DNA of 64,000 nucleotides from Reichenbachiella faecimaris. GTDB lineage: Bacteria; Bacteroidota; Bacteroidia; Cytophagales; Cyclobacteriaceae. Positions 1 through 7,159 of this stretch are shown piece after piece. The notes beneath the pieces are model-generated. The model was not told the origin of the DNA and ran no database searches. It was given only the letters and a program-made list of their open reading frames with translations. The position numbers and the translations under genes were made by a program. Location: contig NZ_FWYF01000004.1 of the NCBI RefSeq assembly GCF_900176375.1, forward strand, positions 1-64,000. Reading direction: 5' to 3'. The first letter of the stretch is position 1; the number at the start of each line of letters is the position of its first letter.

Positions 1-2
1 CA

Positions 3-1280
3 CAAGAAATCACGATTACCGCAGATGCTACTGGGCTCAATGGCGGCGAGTATTCTGCAGATATAGTCATAGAAAGTAATGACCCAGAAAATCCTACTTT
101 AACTATTCCTTACACACTCACTGTGACTGGATCACCAAATATGGAAGTCAATACGAGCGAACTTGACTTTGGAGATGTATTCGTAGGTCGTGAAGTCAGT
201 CTATTACTGCAGATTACCAATACTGGAACAGAAACCCTTGAGGTTTCCAATTTGATCATTAATGATGCAAATTATAGTACTGATGAAAATTCATTTTCTG
301 TTGCTCCTGGTGAGTCCAGTATGATTGAAATATTTTATGAACCACAATCAGAGGGGAGCCATAGTGCCATTTTGAATATTGAGAGTAATGATCCTAATCA
401 AGAAACTCTCACTGTCGAGTTATCAGCTTCAGGAGTTGTTCCTCCAGAAATAGTGGTGCAAACCACAGTGATAGAGACAGTAATATTACCAGGTGACTAC
501 AAAGCAAAATATTTAACCTTTTCAAATGTTGGACAAGCTGATCTTGAATGGACGGCAACTTTAGACTTCCTTAGTGATGATACTTCATGGTTATATTTAT
601 TTGAGCAAACGGGTTCATTATCTCCAGGTAGCGACAAGAGCATTGGTATCGGGATAGAGGCTCGATATTTGATTAATGGATTCTATCATGCCTCAATTTT
701 AATTTATTCTAATGACCCAAGCAATCCACTAGAAGTGATCAACCTGGAATTAGAAGTGACAAACCAGAATATATTACGTCTAGGATATGAGCAAGTTGAA
801 GTAGAGGCATCCGTCACAAACGTAACCATACCTATAGAAACGAATCAATATGACGTTCAGGTCTCATCAGTTAGCAACTGGATAGCGTACGAAAATCATC
901 AGGATGAAGTAATTGTATCTTTTACAATAAATTCCTCTACTTCATCTAGAAATGCGAGTATTGAAGTGACTGCTGGTGAAGCTTCAGCCACTTGTACAAT
1001 TATACAGAAGGCAAACACTGTATTGGATGTCAGTCCAGAAAACAGTTCTAATCTTAATTTATTTCCTAACCCAAACTATGGAGAGTTGAATATTTCATCA
1101 ACAGAGATAGCTTCGCTTGAGTTAATGGACGTATCTGGAAAGAGCTATGAGCTGGATTATGTCAAAGATGCTGAAGTAATCAGAGTGAATCTCACCCAAT
1201 TGAACAACGGGATCTATTATGTTAAAATAGCTATGAATGATGGGACTGTGGAAATCAAAAAAGTGATTCTTCAGAAGTAA
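3..1280 (+). CDS. T9SS-exported choice-of-anchor D / BACON surface protein, 5' end missing
   Basis: The open frame runs in from the left edge; the GTG at 123 is internal. The visible part has two repeats of the choice-of-anchor D (ASH-like) type, each with a phrase like FGDVFVG or LTFSNVG followed by LQITNTGTETLEV-like strands and a closing SNDP motif. A BACON-like segment (SNWIAYE up to TCTIIQKA) follows, then a C-terminal type IX secretion signal (NLFPNPNYGELNI, GIYYVKI, terminal KKVILQK). It should cross the outer membrane through T9SS and be released or attached at the cell surface, probably for adhesion or carbohydrate contact. Its enzymatic or binding part, if any, lies outside the window. 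Its stop is only 12 bp from the displaced mnmE stop, so before the island arrived it was convergent with mnmE. Confidence 0.85.
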   Translation, partial: QEITITADATGLNGGEYSADIVIESNDPENPTLTIPYTLTVTGSPNMEVNTSELDFGDVFVGREVSLLLQITNTGTETLEVSNLIINDANYSTDENSFSVAPGESSMIEIFYEPQSEGSHSAILNIESNDPNQETLTVELSASGVVPPEIVVQTTVIETVILPGDYKAKYLTFSNVGQADLEWTATLDFLSDDTSWLYLFEQTGSLSPGSDKSIGIGIEARYLINGFYHASILIYSNDPSNPLEVINLELEVTNQNILRLGYEQVEVEASVTNVTIPIETNQYDVQVSSVSNWIAYENHQDEVIVSFTINSSTSSRNASIEVTAGEASATCTIIQKANTVLDVSPENSSNLNLFPNPNYGELNISSTEIASLELMDVSGKSYELDYVKDAEVIRVNLTQLNNGIYYVKIAMNDGTVEIKKVILQK

Positions 1281-1295
1281 TCAATACAAGATCAC

Positions 1296-1306
1296 TTCCC
1301 GATACA
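1296..1306. repeat. Left attachment core (attL) with remnant mnmE 3' end
   Basis: TTCCCGATACA is identical to the copy at 31171-31181. On the minus strand, 1292-1309 reads TTC TGT ATC GGG AAG TGA, that is F-C-I-G-K-stop, the universal MnmE C-terminus. It closely resembles the SGI1 attachment site TTCTGTATTGGGAAGTAA at the end of trmE (established knowledge). I infer that 1292-1306 preserves the original chromosomal end of mnmE. Confidence 0.8.
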
Positions 1307-1344
1307 GAAAGTTCTTTCTTTTGATTATCAATTAGTTAAGAGTC

Positions 1345-1366
1345 TTAGGGTACAAATGAGGTACAA
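1345..1366 (+). repeat. Left integrase arm-type sites (paired GGTACAA)
   Basis: GGTACAA occurs at 1349-1355 and 1360-1366, 11 bp apart (one helical turn), inside TTAGGGTACAAATGAGG. The same pair with the same spacing and orientation is at 31032-31038 and 31043-31049 at the other end. This is the arrangement expected of arm sites bound by the N-terminal domain of a tyrosine integrase. The role is inferred from position. Confidence 0.55.
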
Positions 1367-1536
1367 GCGAACTCCTATTTTTGACTATTTTTCTTTGTTT
1401 TTGCCTCGATTTGGCCGATTTCAGCCGTTTTTTGGCACAATATATGAAATCTGTGTTTTTGGCTAAAATCATGGTGCCTGATTATCCTTTATTAATAGCC
1501 AAGATAAGCTAATTCAAGCTGTCTTTTTCCTTCCTT

Positions 1537-1563
1537 TTCCCAAACCTACCCAAACTAGGAACC
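1537..1563 (+). promoter_or_regulatory. Shared 27-bp motif upstream of the first HTH gene
   Basis: The motif begins TTCCCAAA, has CCAAA in the middle and ends GGAACC. It matches 4476-4502 at 20 of 27 positions with no gap. Both copies end about 50 bp upstream of an ATG (1615 and 4551). A shorter, weaker relative (TTCCTAACCTTACCAAAA) starts at 2128. The distal position suggests an operator or promoter element for the two transcription units of this module. Confidence 0.45.
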
Positions 1564-1614
1564 TATAAAAATCAAGTTCGAAATATTGCAAACAGAATCT
1601 AAAATAAGTATGCA

Positions 1615-1929
1615 ATGGATAACCCTTTTCAAGAATTGTATGAGCGCCTCGATAGGATCGAAGGCCTCCTGGTAATTGTCAAAGACAACAAAGCTTCTGA
1701 GTCGGAAGACGAAGAAGAGCGCCTGTTGAATGTTCGGGAGGCAGCACGCTACCTGGGCGATGCAGTGGCCACACTCTATGGCCGGACCAGCAAGAATGAA
1801 ATCCCATTTTATAAGCGTGGTAAGAAGGTCTATTTCAAAAAATCTGAGCTATTGGCATGGATCGAGGAAGGCAGAGTCAAGAGCCAATCTCAAATCATGG
1901 ATGAGACTGCACTCCGGACGAATAAATGA
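1615..1929 (+). CDS. Helix-turn-helix (excisionase-like) DNA-binding protein
   Basis: A 104-aa protein with a charged N-terminal helix (1-35) and an HTH_17/excisionase-type domain at about 38-85. The pattern is LLNVREAARYLG, then a turn, then IPFYKRGKKVYFKKSELLAWI, as in Bacteroidota mobile-element proteins that bind their own ends or promoters. The ATG at 1615 is preceded by the 27-bp motif at 1537-1563. It is the first gene of the left module and probably regulates that module or excision. Whether it is a true excisionase or a transcription factor cannot be decided from sequence. Confidence 0.8.
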   Translation: MDNPFQELYERLDRIEGLLVIVKDNKASESEDEEERLLNVREAARYLGDAVATLYGRTSKNEIPFYKRGKKVYFKKSELLAWIEEGRVKSQSQIMDETALRTNK

Positions 1930-2157
1930 TTTGGTACTAAATGAATACTGAAAGTCATGAGCTTGCAAATGGTTTGAAGGTATTTGTAATGGTTTGAATC
2001 TGGATGAAAGGATTTGAATCTAATGAACCACTCAGTTTACCAAATCATTAAGCTTTAGCCGCTTTCAGAACGGTTTTTACTGTAATGTGTAAGGATGAAA
2101 TCAAGTGGTTGAAACGATCCTTTTCATTTCCTAACCTTACCAAAAGCGCATATAACT

Positions 2158-2355
2158 ATGGACGAAATAATAGCAACCCCTATGAGCTTATCAGAGTTGG
2201 CCAACGCCTATGATATCAGCAATAAGATTATGAAAAAGTGGCTCGCTCCCTATCAAAAAGAGATTGGCAAAAGAGTAGGTATTCTTTACACGCCAAAACA
2301 AGTCATGAAGATCTACGAATGCCTGGGCTACCCTCCATATCTCGATGTGAAATGA
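2158..2355 (+). CDS. Small putative DNA-binding protein
   Basis: A 65-aa protein of a kind often found in Bacteroidota mobile elements. MSLSELANAYDIS looks like the first helices of an HTH, followed by NKIMKKWLAPYQKEIG and a YTPKQVMKIYECLG helix. It overlaps the next gene by ATGA (2352-2355), so the two are probably translationally coupled. A likely role is control of replication or of the VapE operon. I do not recognise a named family. Confidence 0.65.
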   Translation: MDEIIATPMSLSELANAYDISNKIMKKWLAPYQKEIGKRVGILYTPKQVMKIYECLGYPPYLDVK

Positions 2356-2861
2356 AAAGCTTCGATCAGGCAAACGAACACTTTGAAAAAGCAGTGAGGA
2401 AGCTCCAGGAAAACCTACAGTACCTGGCCGACCAGGGCAAGGTCAGCGATCGATTTCTAAACATGCAAAATAACATTTTGAAAACACTCATCAACTACCA
2501 ACATGAAGTAATGAATACTCTGAATGCCTATGAGCAGCTGGCCATTGATCTATCCTTGAAAAACTCAATGGAATACAAGAAGCTACTTGATGCAAAAGAA
2601 AGCTTTGAAGCGATTTGTATTATCCATGGTATCATGGATTTTCCATGTTGGTTGGCGAAAGGAAAGAGGTACTTGATTTGCGAGGCAGTAAGTCATTATC
2701 GCAATGGTGAAACACAACTCTCCTCCACTGTTATGGAGTTGGTCAATGAGCTCCCAGCTCATGAACGTGATCTCCTGTGGAGTATTTTAAATAAGAAGGC
2801 TGAGGCCAAATGGGAAAGTGAGCTCCGCGCGCTTGGTATTGAAATCAAAGCCTATGCTTGA
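2352..2861 (+). CDS. Hypothetical alpha-helical protein between HTH and VapE genes
   Basis: The longer open frame starts at 2238, but the ATG at 2352 (ATGA overlap with the preceding gene) is the better start and gives 169 aa. The protein is almost entirely predicted helix. Residues 1-75 are heptad-like (FDQANEHFEKAVRKLQENL), and a more hydrophobic middle contains CIIHGIMDFPCW. No catalytic motif is visible. It overlaps the VapE-type gene by 8 bp, so it is probably an accessory subunit or loader for that ATPase (inference from coupling only). Confidence 0.65.
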   Translation: MKSFDQANEHFEKAVRKLQENLQYLADQGKVSDRFLNMQNNILKTLINYQHEVMNTLNAYEQLAIDLSLKNSMEYKKLLDAKESFEAICIIHGIMDFPCWLAKGKRYLICEAVSHYRNGETQLSSTVMELVNELPAHERDLLWSILNKKAEAKWESELRALGIEIKAYA

Positions 2862-4104
2862 GCATCAGGAAGTCCAAAAGAATGTCAATGGCAAAAAGAA
2901 GAAACACCAGATTCTTGAAGTCAAGGATTACCTTGATCTGAAATATGAGTTTCGAAGAAACGACCTCACATTGGAGGTAGAATACCGAAAAGTTGAGGAT
3001 AAGAAATTTCAGGTACTTGATGAAGCACGGATCAATTCGATCTGGATAGAGCTGCAGGTAGATGGTTTCAAAATATCGGATGCAGTGCTTATCAAAATAT
3101 TAAACTCGCATCTGGTTAACAATCATCATCCGCTAAAGTCCTATTTTGATAGCTTGCCTAAACATGACGGAATAGATTACATTCAGAAACTTGCAGATAG
3201 CATTGAAATAGATGACGCTGCAGTCGAGAATATTCATCTGAAGGATCTCTGGAAACCTTATCTTGAAAAGTGGCTGGTAGGAAGCGTAGCGACTGTACTA
3301 GGTAAAGGAACGAACCAACTCTGTTTGATTCTGGCCGGAGGTCAGGGAGTTGGGAAAACGACCTGGCTCAATAAGCTCTGTCCTAAAGGGCTTGAAGACT
3401 TTCTCGTCTGTTCGCATATCAATCCTTCTCTCACTGATAACACTACAGCCAATTACCTGGCCGAAAAATGGTTTGTGAATATTGATGACCAGCTGGAAAC
3501 GATCTTTGGCAAGGACTTCAACAGTATGAAGGCCATCATCACCGCTCCATTTGTGACAAATCGGAAGACCTGGCACAAGTTCAGCCGAAAGCGTGATCGG
3601 GTCTGCAGCTTTATGGGTAGTGTGAACAATACCCAATTTCTAACAGATACTGAGAATAGAAGATACCTAGTCTTTAAAGTTAGAAAGGTTCATTTTGAGC
3701 ATAAAGTGGAAATGGTCAAAGTCTGGTCACAGGCCTTGCATTTACTGGAGCAAGGATTTACCTATTGGTTCCAGCAAGAGGAAATGCGAGTACTCAATGT
3801 GGTCAACAATATGTTCAGGCAAAGCTCTCCGGAGGAGGACTGGCTGATCCGATTGTATGAACCTTGCACAGCTGATAATCCACAAGCTACTTTTCTAATG
3901 CCCTCCGAAATCCTCACCAAACTCAATGCCTACTCCAATATGAAGCTTTCGATCAGAAAGCTGAACATGGCCATGGAAAAGCTAGGCTTTACCAACAAAG
4001 TATCTAAGCGGATCCACGGGCAACCTCGATACGTCCATCCTGTTATCGAACACCTGACTGGCTCAGACACGCAATATCAACACGATCTTCGCTCAGAAGT
4101 CTAG
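2854..4104 (+). CDS. VapE/VirE-family P-loop ATPase
   Basis: 416 aa from the ATG at 2854. This is the VirE (virulence-associated E) P-loop family common in integrative elements and phage satellites. The Walker A motif is GGQGVGKTT (162-170). A Walker B-like strand WFVNIDD (206-212) and a sensor-like segment SFMGSVNNTQFLTD ending in ENRRYLV follow, all typical of this superfamily-3-like helicase/primase-associated group. The C-terminal third (MPSEILTKLNAYSN, LGFTNKVSKR) looks like a winged-helix DNA-binding part. No primase domain is fused, unlike many relatives. The probable role is replication initiation or unwinding for the excised element, consistent with the repeat tract just downstream. 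Confidence 0.8.
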   Translation: MLEHQEVQKNVNGKKKKHQILEVKDYLDLKYEFRRNDLTLEVEYRKVEDKKFQVLDEARINSIWIELQVDGFKISDAVLIKILNSHLVNNHHPLKSYFDSLPKHDGIDYIQKLADSIEIDDAAVENIHLKDLWKPYLEKWLVGSVATVLGKGTNQLCLILAGGQGVGKTTWLNKLCPKGLEDFLVCSHINPSLTDNTTANYLAEKWFVNIDDQLETIFGKDFNSMKAIITAPFVTNRKTWHKFSRKRDRVCSFMGSVNNTQFLTDTENRRYLVFKVRKVHFEHKVEMVKVWSQALHLLEQGFTYWFQQEEMRVLNVVNNMFRQSSPEEDWLIRLYEPCTADNPQATFLMPSEILTKLNAYSNMKLSIRKLNMAMEKLGFTNKVSKRIHGQPRYVHPVIEHLTGSDTQYQHDLRSEV

Positions 4105-4247
4105 TAGTTGCTTCGACTCCATTTTACTACCATTTCATAGCTGTCATTCCTCCATATGAGTAAATCAGTTGCTTTTTGTAAGTGATTGATTATTAGCATA
4201 TTTACACGATTAGGAGGTTCTCCTTTTAAGATTCTTGAAATCTCTTT

Positions 4248-4352
4248 ACTACAATACTACTTTTTATATTAAATAATTGAATATCAATAGATTGAATGTA
4301 GTAGTAAGTGTAGTTGAAACGTAGTAGCAGTAGTTGTTGTAGTTATGTAGTT
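4248..4352 (+). repeat. Iteron-like TGTAGT repeats beside an A+T-rich tract, possible replication origin
   Basis: This lies in the 446-bp gap after the VapE-type gene. TGTAGTT occurs at 4309, 4338 and 4346, and close variants (TGTAGTA, CGTAGTA, CAGTAGTT) at 4297, 4320 and 4328. An inverted cluster (ACTACAATACTAC) lies at 4248-4260. The 36 bp between the arms (4261-4296) is nearly all A and T. Iterons around an A+T-rich unwinding element next to a helicase-like gene are a usual origin layout. A simple operator array for the downstream gene is the alternative. The rest of 4105-4550 shows only the motif at 4476-4502. Confidence 0.4.
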
Positions 4353-4475
4353 GGATCGATTTTGAAATACTGCAATCATGCACTATCCATGCCTAGTATA
4401 TGGCTTTGGTATGCTTCTACTATACCTCACATAGCGTAGGTAGACAGCTTCTTTTGTCTATGTTGAGCCTCCTCA

Positions 4476-4502
4476 TTCCCAAAGTGTACCAAAGTGGGAA
4501 CC
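4476..4502 (+). promoter_or_regulatory. Second copy of the 27-bp module motif
   Basis: TTCCCAAA, a variable core, CCAAAG and GGGAACC align without gaps to 1537-1563. It lies 48 bp upstream of the ATG at 4551, almost the same distance as the first copy. It probably marks a second, co-regulated transcription unit. Confidence 0.45.
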
Positions 4503-4550
4503 ATGGTTTCTGGACTTCCGCATCTTGCCTGAAATCTAAATATTTTCAAA

Positions 4551-5315
4551 ATGGCAAGACAAAAAGGAATTGTAAAACTGGAAGGAACCATCGGAGATGT
4601 TTCTTTCTACAAAACCTCCGATGGTTTTCTCGCTAGAGAAAAAGGAGGTGTGGACAAAGAGCGGATCAAGAATGATCCAGCTTTTCAACGTACCAGAGAA
4701 AACGGCAGTGAGTTTGGCAGAGCCGGACGAGCTGGGCGTGTGCTTCGAACGGCCTTTAGGTTGTTGCTGCAGAATGCAGCTGACAAGAAGGTGACTAGTC
4801 GCCTGACAAAGGAGATGATTAAGGTGATCCAATCAGATCCTACAAATGAGCGTGGCAAAAGAACTGTCACTGATGGGGATATGGGCTTACTGAGAGGATT
4901 CGATTTCAATATTAATGGTAAACTGAGTGCAACACTCTTTACTCCGTATCAGGTGAATGTGGATAGAGTCGCTGGTGAACTTTCTTTGAATGTTCCGGCA
5001 TTCGTGCCAGGCAATACGATCATTGGTCCTCAGGGAGCGACCCATGTTAAGATTGTATCAGCTGGTGCCGCCATTGACTATGAAGCGGAGACCTTTGAAG
5101 TGAGCGTCACCAAGACCAATGATATTGCACTGAGTAATCAACAAGAAGAGGCTATTGATTTGGTCAATGCTGTTCCGGCTAACAGCGAATTGGGCTTATT
5201 CATGGTATTGGGCTTGGAATTCGTCCAGGAGGTGAACGGTGAAATGTATCCTTTGAAAACTGGGAGTTTCAACCCGTTGGCATTAGTGGCCATCGATCAG
5301 GTTCCAGCTGCTTAA
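4551..5315 (+). CDS. Conserved-looking hypothetical protein of the left island module
   Basis: A 254-aa protein with a basic N-terminus (MARQKGIVKLEGTIGD) and a Gly/Lys-rich segment to residue 70 (KGGVDKERIKNDPAFQRTRE). The C-terminal two thirds is beta-rich (about 110-254, for example GELSLNVPAFVPGN and GLFMVLGLEFVQEVNG). There is no signal peptide, membrane helix or catalytic motif. The shape of a basic arm plus beta-sandwich would fit a structural or nucleic-acid-coating protein, but that is speculation. It heads a four-gene run with DUF5675 and two small membrane proteins. I do not recognise a named family. Confidence 0.7.
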   Translation: MARQKGIVKLEGTIGDVSFYKTSDGFLAREKGGVDKERIKNDPAFQRTRENGSEFGRAGRAGRVLRTAFRLLLQNAADKKVTSRLTKEMIKVIQSDPTNERGKRTVTDGDMGLLRGFDFNINGKLSATLFTPYQVNVDRVAGELSLNVPAFVPGNTIIGPQGATHVKIVSAGAAIDYEAETFEVSVTKTNDIALSNQQEEAIDLVNAVPANSELGLFMVLGLEFVQEVNGEMYPLKTGSFNPLALVAIDQVPAA

Positions 5316-5326
5316 TCATTTGTTTT

Positions 5327-5734
5327 ATGGAACTGGTACTGACACGCAAGTATTTCCCGAAAGGAACAAATGGCAGGTTGACTTTTGGTACAGCTATCAT
5401 TTGCTATACAATAGAACTTCCCTGGTGGGATAACCAACGGAATATCTCTTGTATCCCTGAAGGGGATTACGTGTTGGCTAAGAGACATTCAGAAAAGCAT
5501 GGTTTTCATATTATCGTCAAAGATGTTCCTGGAAGAGATGGAATTTTATTTCACCCTGCAAACAATGCTTTGAAAGAATTGGAAGGATGTATTGCTCCAG
5601 TCAGTGTGCTGACTGGTCCAGGTACTGGAGATTCTTCCCGAATCGCCTGTGACAAATTGAATGCTCATGTTTTTAGTGCCAAGCACTTGCGTGAAGATGT
5701 GTTCCTAAAAATTATTAGTGATGGAGGTAGTTAA
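5327..5734 (+). CDS. DUF5675 family protein
   Basis: 135 aa. The pattern matches DUF5675: TFGTAIICYTIELPWWDNQRN, then IPEGDYVLAKRHSEKHG, IIVKDVPGRDGILFHPANN and EGCIAPV. The family is found in phages and integrative elements of many bacteria. The invariant His of LFHPANN and Cys of EGCIAP resemble the catalytic HxxN/Cys arrangement of L,D-transpeptidase-like folds, which suggests a peptidoglycan-related role. That function is not established. It overlaps the following membrane protein by 14 bp. Confidence 0.8.
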   Translation: MELVLTRKYFPKGTNGRLTFGTAIICYTIELPWWDNQRNISCIPEGDYVLAKRHSEKHGFHIIVKDVPGRDGILFHPANNALKELEGCIAPVSVLTGPGTGDSSRIACDKLNAHVFSAKHLREDVFLKIISDGGS

Positions 5735-5969
5735 GCTGGAAATCATTCTGAGTGGGGCTCTTACTGTTATGGTTGGACTGGTTGCTTATTTTCTAAAGCA
5801 ATTGGTTTCCGATTTTAAGAAAGTGGAAAGTGACCTCACTCAAGTGAAGAATACAACAGAGATCATCCGAACTGAAAGTAAGGGGATGAATGATCTCATA
5901 CATCAGCGGATTGACTTTCTGGAAAGAAGGGTCAATCGATTAGAAAATCAAACTTTTAATGAATCATGA
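5721..5969 (+). CDS. Small single-pass membrane protein with coiled coil
   Basis: 82 aa from the ATG at 5721 (a GTG at 5718 is the other option). One N-terminal transmembrane helix (about 7-27, ILSGALTVMVGLVAYFLK) is followed by a soluble coiled coil to the end (KKVESDLTQVKNTTEIIR, LERRVNRLENQ). The layout is that of phage spanin- or holin-associated proteins. It overlaps the genes on both sides, consistent with a lysis-like or membrane-complex unit. No named family was recognised. Confidence 0.65.
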   Translation: MEVVKLEIILSGALTVMVGLVAYFLKQLVSDFKKVESDLTQVKNTTEIIRTESKGMNDLIHQRIDFLERRVNRLENQTFNES

Positions 5970-6226
5970 AAAAATCAATTAAAGACTTAGGGATCGTCCA
6001 AAGGATGAAATCCCCAACTCCAAAATTCTTCCGGGTACTAAGGAATATTGGTCTTGCATTGGCAGCAGCTAGTGGTGCAGTGTTAGCCGCTCCGATTGCT
6101 TTGCCTGCTGCTTTAGTTACGGCAGCTACTTATGTGGCGGTCGCTGGTGGAGTGCTTACAGCTGTAAGTCAGGCCACGGTGGATGAGGAGGAGTTCAATC
6201 TTGATCAGGCCGTCAAGAATTTGTAA
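5966..6226 (+). CDS. Small Ala-rich membrane protein
   Basis: 86 aa, starting at an ATGA overlap with the upstream gene. A basic N-terminus (MKKSIKDLGIVQRMKSPTPK) is followed by two hydrophobic Ala/Gly-rich segments (about 28-50 and 52-70), then an acidic tail (VDEEEFNLDQAVKNL). Size, charge pattern and company (DUF5675, coiled-coil membrane protein) make a holin-like pore former conceivable. Nothing proves it. A good terminator follows at 6248-6275. Confidence 0.65.
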   Translation: MKKSIKDLGIVQRMKSPTPKFFRVLRNIGLALAAASGAVLAAPIALPAALVTAATYVAVAGGVLTAVSQATVDEEEFNLDQAVKNL

Positions 6227-6247
6227 GGGTGGTCACAGCATTGCATC

Positions 6248-6275
6248 AAGGCAGGATTCGAAAGGGTTCTGCCTT
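6248..6275 (+). terminator. Rho-independent terminator of the left module
   Basis: AAGGCAG (6248-6254) pairs with CTGCCTT (6269-6275) and is followed by a run of T. It ends the 4551-6226 transcription unit. From 6300 to 6420 there is a purine-rich tract with no credible gene. Confidence 0.75.
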
Positions 6276-6518
6276 TTTTATTCCCTATCATTATTATTTC
6301 CCAAAAGAGAAGAAAGAAAAAGAACCCACCGAAGCAGGCAAGAAAAAGAAAAAAGAGAAAGCGATTGCCCAGGCTGGAAGGAAGAAATGCAAGGAGGAAC
6401 GGAATAAATGGATTGTGTGATGGGTTGAGGGTTTATGCCGTAGTTCCTTGCTTTTCTATGCGGGTTGGTTTGTGTGACAGCCTAACTTGGCGGCCTCTTT
6501 TTTGTTTGACATTCATCA

Positions 6519-7136
6519 TCAGCCAATGTGGTTCTCCATTTTATGATCATTTAAATACTGATTTAATCGATCATATTTAAGGTCTTTCAGCTTATTCTTC
6601 TGCCTTAAAGTGTCGATCATTTGTCTTAATGATCTGTTCAACCCGTCTTTAGAAACCATATTGTTAAACCATTCTAGACCGTTTGTATTGGGGGTATCAG
6701 AAAACTTCTTGGTGTAGGTTATAATATCAACCAATCCGGATTCTGGAATTATATCCCAGGTAATGCATAGCATATTTATGGCTGATAGTAGTTCCTGGTT
6801 AAAAGGGTTGAGTTTACCAAAATTATCTGAGCCTTTGGATAAGCCTGTACTTGATGAAGAACCATTGCTATCAATAGCTAACGGATTAAAAAGAGTAAGA
6901 GCTTTGTGATTAATGATGTCCAAAAATTCATTGGCACAGTGAGTACCGACAAAGAAGTACTTCGGTTTAATATTGTAGTCTCCTCTTGGTCGATACGAAA
7001 AAATGTAGTATTTGTCATCCAAAGGCCCGCAACAACCTTCTTTGGTTTGACCTTCCAGAAGTTGAATGTAGTTTACTGGCTGGATATAGTACTGACTACA
7101 AATTTCTTCCTTTCTTTTTCTAGTTCTGCAATTCAT
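6519..7136 (-). CDS. Hypothetical protein with Cys/His-containing N-terminus
   Basis: 205 aa. The N-terminal 70 residues look conserved-like and possibly metal-binding: CRTRKRKEEI at the start, EGCCGPLDD near 34, an FSYRPRGDYNI segment and FFVGTHCANEF near 66. A Ser/Asn-rich linker (88-105) and a helical C-terminal half follow. No family was recognised. It is isolated between the left module and the G-rich non-coding stretch, on the strand of the defence-like operon, so it may be another accessory gene of the island. Confidence 0.55.
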   Translation of the reverse strand: MNCRTRKRKEEICSQYYIQPVNYIQLLEGQTKEGCCGPLDDKYYIFSYRPRGDYNIKPKYFFVGTHCANEFLDIINHKALTLFNPLAIDSNGSSSSTGLSKGSDNFGKLNPFNQELLSAINMLCITWDIIPESGLVDIITYTKKFSDTPNTNGLEWFNNMVSKDGLNRSLRQMIDTLRQKNKLKDLKYDRLNQYLNDHKMENHIG

Positions 7137-7159
7137 ATTGATTGATAATTCCTGTATGT

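Noticed and set aside
1730-1951. 73-aa plus-strand frame in the first HTH gene
   Set aside because: Out-of-frame shadow of the HTH protein.
3298-3636. 112-aa minus-strand frame inside the VapE-type gene
   Set aside because: Lies wholly in a well-supported gene on the other strand and shows no domain.
6229-6420. Lys-rich 63-aa frame
   Set aside because: It reads through a terminator and a purine-rich tract; composition is that of a simple repeat, with an overlapping frame of equal length.
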